From: CBDDKZ01 sp965230415
GTDB lineage: Bacteria > Bacteroidota > Bacteroidia > Cytophagales > JAAEPT01
Length of the DNA stretch: 64,000 nucleotides
Assembly: GCA_965230415.1 (NCBI GenBank)
Contig: CBDDKZ010000005.1
Coordinates: forward strand, 1,488,001 to 1,552,000
Reading direction: 5' to 3'
Under the pieces are notes generated by a model. It ran no database searches, was not told the DNA's origin, and saw only the letters and a program-made list of their open reading frames with translations. Numbering within the stretch: position 1 is the first letter of the stretch; each line of letters starts with the position of its first letter. Below are positions 18,501 through 26,263 of the stretch, in pieces. Made by a program: the position numbers and the translations under genes.

Positions 18501-21500
18501 TATCCCCGCTTGATTTTATCTCTGCGACTACATTTAGATCGCCTTGTGCCAAGGTTAGTTTTTTGGCGTTCTCGTTGGCAGATAAGGCATAGACATTGCT
18601 TCCTGCCGAATAAGAAATGGATCCGGCTTTGTTTGGAATATCTATCGCTGCTTCCATATGCTTATCATCAGCCTTGATGGCCAAATCACCCCTTTTAGTT
18701 GCAGGATTGGCCGTTAAATTGAAACTGGCGTCACCCTTTTCAAAAGCGATACTTCCTTCATCGCCTTGCTGCGCTACCTCAATGAATAAGTCGTTGTTTT
18801 TAAAACTCGCTGATTTGCTTTCCGAGCTGTAGTTGGCTTTCACAGTCACATCATCGATGCTAGTCTCAAAGCTGCCCGATTTATTGGCAAGGTCGGCATT
18901 AACTGCCACTTTGTTATCTCCCTGGGTAAACGCAAAATTGCCTCCATTTGGAGATCCCGATAAATCCACTGTCCAGTCGTCGTCTGCCAATGCAAAAGCA
19001 CCTGATTTCTCATCGAGATTTGCTGCCAGTGCCAAACTAAAATCATCGACACCAATTGCCAACCTTGGCTCTGTGGTGTTGACATCCATTTTGAGAGAGG
19101 TGTTGTCATAAGCCAAATCAATTTCACCCGACTTGTTGGCTTTGTCAACTTTCACATCGATCTTGTCATCACCACTTTCCAATAAGAAGAAGGCGGTCTG
19201 TTTCGATTTATCTGCGCCTATGGCAAACTTTTTGTCATCAGCTTCCAATTGCAGAGAGCCATTGGTTTTCCCATCGGTCTCCAAAGCTAAATTTACGGCA
19301 TCGGTTTCCAGGTTTAGCGATTTCTCTTCTTCAGACACAAGTGCCTCAATTTTTGCCCCTTCGACGTCCAGTAAAAAGTTACCCGTTCTTTCGGATGGAT
19401 TTGCTGCTACGGCAAATGAAACATCATCGCGGGTGACAGCTATCGATCCACTTCCTGCTGCCTTGTCTATGCCCAATTCATACGAATTTCCGTTCTCTTC
19501 AAACTTAATAGCACCTCCATCACTGTTTCCTTCACCTCTAAAGGCTACCTCTCCAGCCGAAAACCCCAGGTATTTCAGCTCATCAGAAAGGCCTGCTTCT
19601 ACTTCTACGCCATCGATAGCTAATTCAAAAGAGCCCGATCGTTCACTTTTATTCGCTTCGACGGCTATCTTGTCGTCACCACTTTCCATATTGAGGTAAC
19701 CACTTTGTTCCGAAGTATTGGCACCCAACTCCAACAATTTATCACCAGAGGCCACCTTCAGTTTACCTTCGCTCTCGCCTTCCTTGCTCACCAAAAGGTA
19801 ATTGCCGCTAATTGCTAATTCGATTTTCTTTAGCTCGGGAGATAATACAGCTATTACACTGTCGTTTCCGGTATTGACAGCGATATCACCTGTCCCTGCC
19901 GATTTATCGGCATTAACTTCAATGGAGGTATTGCCATCGTCAAACATAAAACCTCCGGCTCCGGCTTCTTTATCGGCAGCAATGCCAAACTTAGTGTTCC
20001 CACTTTCTACAGCTAATGAGGCCCGTTCACCATTTTCGAGCTTTGCTTCCACTTTATTGCCTTGGATATCCAGGTTGAAGGCACCACTTTTCGTAGTTTT
20101 GTCGACACTTACCCCAACGATATCGTCGGCAATTTGTAGCTCCATGCTTCCTTTACCAGCTTTATCGGCTTCCAGGTCATAGCGAACATCTCCGATATCA
20201 AAACCCAAAAACGCCGTACCGGCAGATTGGTTGAGCCCGGCTTTCATATAGTCGTCAGAAACCTGCACGAGCATTTCACCCGCATTTTGTGCCCGATCGG
20301 CCTCCAGTTTCACATAAACATCATCGTATTCCAGCTCAAATTCACCACTACCCTCACCATCGGCAGCAGCATAAATACGTCGGCCCTCCTGCCACTGTAC
20401 ACCTAGGTGCCCGCTTTTCTCGCTTTGGTTTACAGCCACATCAACGGCTACTTCGTCAATAGCCAGGTTAAAAGCTCCTGCTTTCTTGGCTTTGTCAAAA
20501 GAGGCTCCGATTTCCTTTCCGTCAATGGCAATATCCAGTTTGGCACCGGTACTTTTATAATAACTAACTCCTACGTGGTCTTCACCATCTTCAAGGTATA
20601 CCTCGCCGCCACCATCTACGCTACCTTTTACTGCTAATGATTGTGTACCTTTATAAATTGTAAGTCCCGCTTTAGGCGTTGCCGATACATCTCCTTCTAT
20701 TAATACACCGGTACCATTATCGTCGTACTGGAAGCTACCTTTGTTTTTATCTGCTTTTACAGTGAGTTCCTTGCCTCCGCCTACATCAACAGTAAGGTCT
20801 ATATCTACCAGCTCTTCGAGTGCCTGAGTAGCCAGTTCCTGTGCCTGCTGCTTTACGATTTCTTTTTGCAACGATTTGAGACCGCTGGCATCGCGCCCCT
20901 CGGCATGAAGCATAGACAAGTCGCCGCTCATGCTCACCACGAAGTGTTCTGACTCCACTACCAACTCCAGCCCTACATCGGCCATATAGGTTTTTCCACC
21001 ACTCTGATCAATCATTTGCATGTACATACCCGCGCCGAATTCCACATCGGGGTCAATAACTACCTGCGGCGTCTGCGACTCCCGTTCGGCATTAATGTCC
21101 ATGCGCATGTGGCGGTATATTTTACCCTCAAATGCCACGAGGTTAAACATATTAAATACATTGATACCCATTCCCTGATGATCCACAAACCAGGCATCGA
21201 GGTACCAGTACTTCATTTGCTCTTTGGTACCCAGGATCATATTGGCTCCCAGGCTTATTTTTGCAGGCATCTTCAAGTCACCGCGCAAGCCACCTTGCAA
21301 GGATGTACCCCATTCCGGGTCATCTTTGGTCATAATGAGGTAACCCATGGCATCCAGAATATCGGATTTACATTCAATAAAAAGAGAGTCTATGGTAACG
21401 GTCTGAGGATCTGAGCCTGGCAGGTCGGGTTTTGGCATATCCATTGCAGGAGGAGAAGTGGTGTTTGTCATGTCACCTGCAAACTCGTCGCCAATAGCTG

Positions 21501-24258
21501 CGGTGGAATGAATGTCTATACGCGGAGCCCCTTCCTCACCAGACATTTCTTCACCCAAGGGCATGGTTGCCGAATAGCTGAATTGGTATTCACCATTCGA
21601 GAATCCGGCACCTATTTTATCGAGGTAAATGGTAAACCCGTCATAACTGCCCAGTACCTGTTCGGCGAGTGCCTGTGCTCCGTTGCGTTTGCCAAAACCG
21701 ATATAATAATCGCCATAAGCACGTAGGTTCTCCACCTCCGTCATCTTCACCTCAATGTACGGGATTTCGATATCGACAACAAGATCCATGCGTTCGTTGT
21801 CTTCAAATACCGCGCGTTTTATGGTAAAATCTACCCGATTTTCACCGCCATATGGGCTAAAGACGAAAGAAGAACCTTCGAGGTTTTCGTCGAGGTAACC
21901 GGGTTCAAAACCGCCATTGGACATCGGAACCGTAAAGCCGAAATCATTATGCGCATCGAATACCGGAATTTTTATAGTGCCTTTAAAATCACTATCCGTC
22001 ACCGAGTTGTTTTCGATATCGACTTCAAAAGAAGTGAAGTTGGCCGGGAAGGTATTGAAAGTACCAGTGCTTCCATATTCAAACTCATCGTGGAAATAAG
22101 TAGTTAATCCGTCACTACTTGCCCAGGCCTTAAAGTCATTGGCGAGAGAAAGCTCGAAAGAACTCCGGTCGTGATTAGAGAAGGTCAGCTGATTCTTATC
22201 ATCGATACTTTTGGGATAGGAAATTTCAAATTCATAAAAGTAAACCCCTTTCCACTCTTTGTCAGAAGATAGTTTGAGTGGCGATTCCTTCTCAGACCAG
22301 TCGATGATAGCACTTGATGCATCAAATTGAAGCTGTGTTTTATCAACTAGCATAATGGTCTTGCTAAGGGTAAAACTCTGCTCCTCAAAATAAAAGAGTT
22401 GTTCGGCCCTTCTAAACACAAAAGATACGCGTCCTGCGTCACTATCCTTTATCGATTTCGGTAAATAGATGGTGCCATCCAGGCGCAAGGCATATTCGTT
22501 TTGGTTTATTTGAATTTCCGAAGTCTCCATAAAATGAACGCGGAAACCAAGCGGATCGAGCAGTTCGAAATCGTTGGAATTATTGAGATGGATGACGCCA
22601 AAAAGCTTATAAGTATCAAAGTTCACCCAGCCTGTTTGAGTGGTCACAAAGGCCATTTCATCAGACAAGACAGGATGTGGAAGCGGCCACTTGACGTTAC
22701 CGCTGATTTCCAGTGCATCTTTATTAAGTTTTAGTTGTGCACCGTAAAAAGTGGCGCCGTTGTTTTCTTCCAGCTCGGGAGTCAATTCAATAGTGAAATT
22801 TTCCAGGTCGTGCAAAATTTCACCTTCTTCGAGCACGTAGCGCCCTGCCACATCGATTATGTGAAGGTTTTCAAAAGAAACCTCAATTTGAGCGCTATCA
22901 CCGGTGCCCGAGCCACCCTTTACAAGACCAGTTCCTGATAAACTGTTCAGGTCGAAGTTATTCAGTGATTTTACAAGCACCTTATGACTTCCGGCCATGA
23001 AATAGTCGATCAATGAAGGGCCATAAAACTGGCGGATCTCGCTTTTCGCGATCTGCTGGCCATCGGTTTCGGCAATAACCTGCCAGGCATAAACGCGTTG
23101 CTCTTCAAATTCTTTACTAATTTCCAGCTGCCAACCATTGGCAGAAGTTGAATTTACGGTCCTTTCTTCGTGCCATGAGGGCGTTTCATCCATTTGCTCC
23201 TGTTCCACTCCCTCTTCCTGAAATCCTTCTAATTCAACAATCCGCAGTTGGTATTGAAACGACTGGCCATCCATTAAATTATCGGGAGCCGACCAGGCAA
23301 ATACACGAGGGTCTTCACTGGCAAACTTAAAGGTATTTTCAGGCTCGTTCAGTGTTATCTTTCCGTCTGTCGGGTAGCCGTAATAAAACCAGCAGAACTG
23401 ACTAACACCGTCGTTATCGAAAACGAACTCACCATTGGGATCAAAAATCTGCACACGGAAAAGGTATTTTTTGCCCAACTGCAATGTGGTCATGGACAAA
23501 TCATACTGTAATGAACTTTGATTGAGTGGTTCGGACTCATAAATCAGTAAGGATTTGCCATTGTCGAAGGCATAAAGAGGCTCCACATCGGGATCGGTAA
23601 TTTCATACAGGAAGAAGCGGTAGTTTACTTCGTAGTCGCCAGAAAAAGAAACGTTACGATCTTGCCATTGGAATAGTACGTTTTGAGGATCTTGGGCAGG
23701 AATAATGCTCCCACATTCGGGATAAGTGATCAATGGTACTTCTCCCATACTTATCCAGGCGACAGCGCTTGCTTCTTTGGAAAGCACCTTACCCGTGGTG
23801 TAGTCCAGCGCTTCAACGGTAAAGCGGTAAAAGCCTTCCGGTAATCTACCCGAAGAGGCCAACGCTTCTCTCGTAATTCCTGAAATTTCAACATTGTCGA
23901 GTCTAAAATATTCTTCCCAATCGCTTCCTTCAACTGTAACCGGCACACCGGGAATTACTTCAATGGGATTTATGGGAATAAAATTTTCACGTGTTGAAAT
24001 TCTGATATCACTACTTTCAACAACCAAGCGCAGCCGTATATTCCATGATGGTTCGTTAAAATCCTGAAAAATAAATGTGCCCTGTATAATGGATGAGGTG
24101 CTGCTATAATAATCTGCATAATAAATACTATAAGGAGCATTCAGTTGCAAAAAAGCATCTACCGGTAGTGTCTGAGCCCGAACGCTGAAGCTCAAACTTA
24201 ATACGATGAGGCAAAGAAGCCATTTGCTATATTTCAGATACTTTTGAATCATTGTCAA
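15547..24258 (-). CDS. giant 2903-residue secreted beta-repeat protein
   Basis: The signal peptide is residues 1-29 (LLCLIVLSLSFSVRAQ). Residues about 30-420 contain beta-sandwich-like modules (YECGSIIPAQDPQNVLFQWQ; FWYYGYP-like ends). Residues 420-1150 are a large uncharacterised region. From about residue 1160 to 2680 (nt about 16220-20780) the protein is an almost continuous series of 20-23-residue units. Each is a short strand, a charged turn such as NADKSAGSG, a strand, then GDD or DG. Early units end in SGSF-type strands, later ones read SLSYxDxxRxFxFS. An acidic EEEEE stretch precedes a Cys-containing, Gly/Ala-rich C-terminus (about 2690-2903) with barrel-like alternation. I recognise no named family. 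It overlaps the upstream barrel gene by 4 bp (ATGA), so the two are translationally coupled. There is no T9SS sorting domain. Confidence 0.85.
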   Translation of the reverse strand: MTMIQKYLKYSKWLLCLIVLSLSFSVRAQTLPVDAFLQLNAPYSIYYADYYSSTSSIIQGTFIFQDFNEPSWNIRLRLVVESSDIRISTRENFIPINPIEVIPGVPVTVEGSDWEEYFRLDNVEISGITREALASSGRLPEGFYRFTVEALDYTTGKVLSKEASAVAWISMGEVPLITYPECGSIIPAQDPQNVLFQWQDRNVSFSGDYEVNYRFFLYEITDPDVEPLYAFDNGKSLLIYESEPLNQSSLQYDLSMTTLQLGKKYLFRVQIFDPNGEFVFDNDGVSQFCWFYYGYPTDGKITLNEPENTFKFASEDPRVFAWSAPDNLMDGQSFQYQLRIVELEGFQEEGVEQEQMDETPSWHEERTVNSTSANGWQLEISKEFEEQRVYAWQVIAETDGQQIAKSEIRQFYGPSLIDYFMAGSHKVLVKSLNNFDLNSLSGTGLVKGGSGTGDSAQIEVSFENLHIIDVAGRYVLEEGEILHDLENFTIELTPELEENNGATFYGAQLKLNKDALEISGNVKWPLPHPVLSDEMAFVTTQTGWVNFDTYKLFGVIHLNNSNDFELLDPLGFRVHFMETSEIQINQNEYALRLDGTIYLPKSIKDSDAGRVSFVFRRAEQLFYFEEQSFTLSKTIMLVDKTQLQFDASSAIIDWSEKESPLKLSSDKEWKGVYFYEFEISYPKSIDDKNQLTFSNHDRSSFELSLANDFKAWASSDGLTTYFHDEFEYGSTGTFNTFPANFTSFEVDIENNSVTDSDFKGTIKIPVFDAHNDFGFTVPMSNGGFEPGYLDENLEGSSFVFSPYGGENRVDFTIKRAVFEDNERMDLVVDIEIPYIEVKMTEVENLRAYGDYYIGFGKRNGAQALAEQVLGSYDGFTIYLDKIGAGFSNGEYQFSYSATMPLGEEMSGEEGAPRIDIHSTAAIGDEFAGDMTNTTSPPAMDMPKPDLPGSDPQTVTIDSLFIECKSDILDAMGYLIMTKDDPEWGTSLQGGLRGDLKMPAKISLGANMILGTKEQMKYWYLDAWFVDHQGMGINVFNMFNLVAFEGKIYRHMRMDINAERESQTPQVVIDPDVEFGAGMYMQMIDQSGGKTYMADVGLELVVESEHFVVSMSGDLSMLHAEGRDASGLKSLQKEIVKQQAQELATQALEELVDIDLTVDVGGGKELTVKADKNKGSFQYDDNGTGVLIEGDVSATPKAGLTIYKGTQSLAVKGSVDGGGEVYLEDGEDHVGVSYYKSTGAKLDIAIDGKEIGASFDKAKKAGAFNLAIDEVAVDVAVNQSEKSGHLGVQWQEGRRIYAAADGEGSGEFELEYDDVYVKLEADRAQNAGEMLVQVSDDYMKAGLNQSAGTAFLGFDIGDVRYDLEADKAGKGSMELQIADDIVGVSVDKTTKSGAFNLDIQGNKVEAKLENGERASLAVESGNTKFGIAADKEAGAGGFMFDDGNTSIEVNADKSAGTGDIAVNTGNDSVIAVLSPELKKIELAISGNYLLVSKEGESEGKLKVASGDKLLELGANTSEQSGYLNMESGDDKIAVEANKSERSGSFELAIDGVEVEAGLSDELKYLGFSAGEVAFRGEGNSDGGAIKFEENGNSYELGIDKAAGSGSIAVTRDDVSFAVAANPSERTGNFLLDVEGAKIEALVSEEEKSLNLETDAVNLALETDGKTNGSLQLEADDKKFAIGADKSKQTAFFLLESGDDKIDVKVDKANKSGEIDLAYDNTSLKMDVNTTEPRLAIGVDDFSLALAANLDEKSGAFALADDDWTVDLSGSPNGGNFAFTQGDNKVAVNADLANKSGSFETSIDDVTVKANYSSESKSASFKNNDLFIEVAQQGDEGSIAFEKGDASFNLTANPATKRGDLAIKADDKHMEAAIDIPNKAGSISYSAGSNVYALSANENAKKLTLAQGDLNVVAEIKSSGDKLLNVDYQNKGIELTADDAKKRAQFTYDGFQFAFSTDKQVDFSYNGVNFTANLDQNFSVSKNGESLSHTLQNAQGTINFADYTDGQLKLVLIANDQGYFFAYDDVVDFGFEKSGAHYVEINADEKYKLALSGDGGASFSRGDLALAFHTKGEFSLNNEDDYFAINTEQLKAKYEDYELALSTTELTLSDASQSFVLNQDKLAWEAGERALEITKDKTLTIKESASRSLALSTEEASINYDDFSLKVSANKTLEYAQGDVNLTLSETEAEAAYKDKSISAVLGESLVLKDGSNELSVSKTGGVLKYDDAEVKISSEAASYIGPSHSFEIGKEEIAIEVDKKSFKLTSDYHLEMADGDKRKLSISPEAAALVYDGKQISLSSDKKLSYQDESRTFDFSSDAVELVSGENRLKLTRDQEFELQIGADKKVTITKELAALQYEETEISFGSDKSLSYKDADRSVDFSTDGLAIEEGENRIALNSDKSIELAKGEDVQLKIDQSAVFFKYYDKEIEFSSEKSLSYQDKDRSFDLATTGLKYEADDNLIEFVNKDGERAIELTKGERSFIYADGAATVKDGDNSLTIGGEVYFDLNYDGKQLMAAQGLLKYQEGERMLAFGGDNFVHVEEGGKVMKLTKEKSLVMEDGSRSLLVSAEKRIEYIDGSRTFAIGGDDIVSYDDGTNSVKLSETSSSVYAFTIGRDDYALSLEGGKNAPAKITATKGDVGVAVSSDTKANANVSFIYQENEVILKTGKQGLSFSDGKEEEEEVTAEIMEGASQGEYSGPQYIGMVTDGADGRVKGHADLYFHSGEMHFIANASVTSVAPPCVQAKLHIDASPETWRVDIGQETPESDRIEIYPSCSGFGGGGWFNLTPSSINVGLFAGFKAGGSVDIGVAEVGADVWAELGVKAKAQLEPSFAILEAGVWVEVGVEVWVDPVIGSKFVVAGAYLRGELMLYFYEKTRVTGKLSGKVTICGISESFKLGFDKEI

Positions 24259-25928
24259 AATCTTGCTGAATATTGTAAAGTAAGCGTACGTTCTACAAAC
24301 GAGGCCTGATTACCCGTAAAGGTTCTGCGATCGAGCAGACTCGCCTGTAAAGATAAGCTATGATATTTATTAATGTTGTATCGCGTGATAAATCGATAGT
24401 TGCCGATAATATTTTGTCGTACACCGGCAGCATCTCTAAAAAGCGAGTTATAGGTGAAACGAAGGCTCATTTTTTTCTTCAACAGATTTTTTGCCAGACT
24501 TAAAGTCGGTCCGTATGAATCTGTTTCTAAGCCTTCAAATATACTTTTGTTGTAATTAAAAGAAACCATGCCCGATAATCCAATGGTTTTTAACATTAAT
24601 TTATACCCCAGGTTATTGTTTATTATCGAAGTATTCCCCCCTTCAGAAGCCGTTGCCAACTGATAATTGGTGGTGTACATAATATCCTGATTGGTCTTTT
24701 TATCACTTGCCAGTTTGTAATTTGCACGGAAGGAAATGTTATGGGAAACCTGGAAGTAATCAATGGAATCGAGTTCAATAAATTGTACCTGACGAACCGA
24801 TGAGGTATAATTAGAATAGTTGAGCCCTAGATTGAGCTTCTTTTTAAAAGTGTATGAGGTATTTAATCCGGCAGCCAAACGGGTTTCTCGCGTGGCTTTG
24901 CTATCATCAATGTTATTGCGTTGTAAACCACCTGTAGTGGTGATATTTAGTTGATCCTTAAGCATTTTCCAGCTTACTCCGGCCGTAAGGTTTTCGATAT
25001 CATTATTTAGAAAAGGAGTTCCCATAGATTCATACTCAGGGTCCACTCGCTTATAGGACAACTTCACATTAAACTTGTTATGGGCATACATTATATTTCC
25101 AATAATCGCTCTGTCGTAATGCGTTGTGGCGTTGGGTGTAAATAGTTTGCCCAGGTTATTGGTATAACTGAAGTTCTCAAATATGACCTGATCGTTACGC
25201 ACGTCGCGGGTAAAGGCACTTGAAGAATACTCGACATCGAAAGTTACGCGTTGCCCAAATTTGTGTTTGGTATAAGCACTCCATACCAGGTTTTCACCCG
25301 GTGTTATGTGGCTATTGAGCGAATCAACGGTAATGGAATTTTCATTGTCACGACCGCGAAAAGCATTCAAAGTCACAAAGTGTGCATCTCTTCCAAGCCT
25401 TACCTGAGCACCATACCCCCAGCGTTCATAAGCAGCGATACCTGCTACAATTCCGTCATTTCCACCCTCCTGTACCGCTCGGGCAAAGCGACCATATAAG
25501 ATTTTCCCCTGAATCCAGAAATCTTTGGGGGCGATTTCCAAGCCACCACCTAAAAATACTTTACCACCTAACGTATAAGGTGAAAAACTCATAGTCCTGT
25601 AGCCCAAATGTGCTGTTATAGCTTTGTATTTAGGACTTATCCCTACCTGATTAAACGGCTGAGTATAGGAACGTTCCTGCTGAGAAAAAGTAGCGCTGAA
25701 AGGAATTGCTATACCAGCAACATTAAAATTTAGATTGGCTTGTAGTTGCCAGTAGAAAGGATCTCGGCGCGGATCAATACCATTGGCATTATAAAAAACC
25801 GTAGAGAGATTGGCGCCACCACCAACTTTGAACCATTCCCCCTTTTTTAAATTATCGAGGTCCTGAGCTATTAAGCCAGAAAGCATACCGCACAAAAACA
25901 GTACAATAAGGCCTTGCCTATAGCTCAT
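24255..25928 (-). CDS. outer-membrane beta-barrel protein, first gene of the surface operon
   Basis: 557 residues with a signal peptide (1-21, LFLCGMLSGLIAQ). Almost the whole protein consists of amphipathic strands with aromatic girdles (LSLQASLLDRRTFTG, LTLQYSARF). It ends in phenylalanine, the usual last residue of outer-membrane barrels that enter through BAM. There is no plug or TonB box. It starts the 25.9-to-5.1 kb operon and overlaps the giant repeat-protein gene by 4 bp, so it probably anchors or exports that protein. Whether it resembles the PorP/SprF family, which partners giant T9SS adhesins, cannot be settled by eye. The start MSYRQG gives a good signal peptide. Confidence 0.8.
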   Translation of the reverse strand: MSYRQGLIVLFLCGMLSGLIAQDLDNLKKGEWFKVGGGANLSTVFYNANGIDPRRDPFYWQLQANLNFNVAGIAIPFSATFSQQERSYTQPFNQVGISPKYKAITAHLGYRTMSFSPYTLGGKVFLGGGLEIAPKDFWIQGKILYGRFARAVQEGGNDGIVAGIAAYERWGYGAQVRLGRDAHFVTLNAFRGRDNENSITVDSLNSHITPGENLVWSAYTKHKFGQRVTFDVEYSSSAFTRDVRNDQVIFENFSYTNNLGKLFTPNATTHYDRAIIGNIMYAHNKFNVKLSYKRVDPEYESMGTPFLNNDIENLTAGVSWKMLKDQLNITTTGGLQRNNIDDSKATRETRLAAGLNTSYTFKKKLNLGLNYSNYTSSVRQVQFIELDSIDYFQVSHNISFRANYKLASDKKTNQDIMYTTNYQLATASEGGNTSIINNNLGYKLMLKTIGLSGMVSFNYNKSIFEGLETDSYGPTLSLAKNLLKKKMSLRFTYNSLFRDAAGVRQNIIGNYRFITRYNINKYHSLSLQASLLDRRTFTGNQASFVERTLTLQYSARF

Positions 25929-26062
25929 TGAATTAGTGTTAGAATCAAACTATTAATACCAGAGGTTAAGAATACGCCCATATTCAGTTGATAAAACTAT
26001 CGGCGCAAAATTAAGAAATAAATCTATATAAAGATGAAAAGCATTGATTTTCTGTGTTAGGC

Positions 26063-26075
26063 ACCTGGTTCAGGT
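26063..26075. repeat. isolated ACCT-N5-AGGT palindrome
   Basis: ACCTGGTTCAGGT in the 335-bp divergent gap between the operon start (25928) and the gene at 26264 is the reverse-complement form of the core in the 3833-3884 repeats. A degenerate half copy (CAGGTACTTGACC) follows at about 26085. The rest of the gap outside the sites at 26136-26186 shows no gene. Confidence 0.5.
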
Positions 26076-26135
26076 GAAGCGGACAGGTACTTGACCAAAG
26101 TGATTTTTAACGTACACAATTTAGCTAAAAGCAAA

Positions 26136-26186
26136 ACTGTTCGTGCGCCAAAAACAACTGTTTGTGTGATCAAACATACTGTTCGT
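26136..26186 (+). promoter_or_regulatory. three 21-bp-spaced LytTR-like direct repeats
   Basis: ACTGTTCGT at 26136, ACTGTTTGT at 26157 and ACTGTTCGT at 26178 start exactly 21 bp apart on the plus strand. Each is followed by a CAAA-containing spacer in the first two copies. The 9-mers match the LytTR consensus [TA][AC][CA]GTTN[AG][TG] except at position three, and that family binds direct repeats about two helical turns apart. The last site is about 80 bp upstream of the ATG at 26264. The array also lies about 210 bp upstream of the divergent eight-gene operon, so it could act on either. Confidence 0.55.
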
Positions 26187-26263
26187 AGAAATTATAAGCT
26201 ACTTTGTCAGCTATTCTTCACCTTTGTAACTCACGAATCCTATTTACAATTAATTTACTTCAA

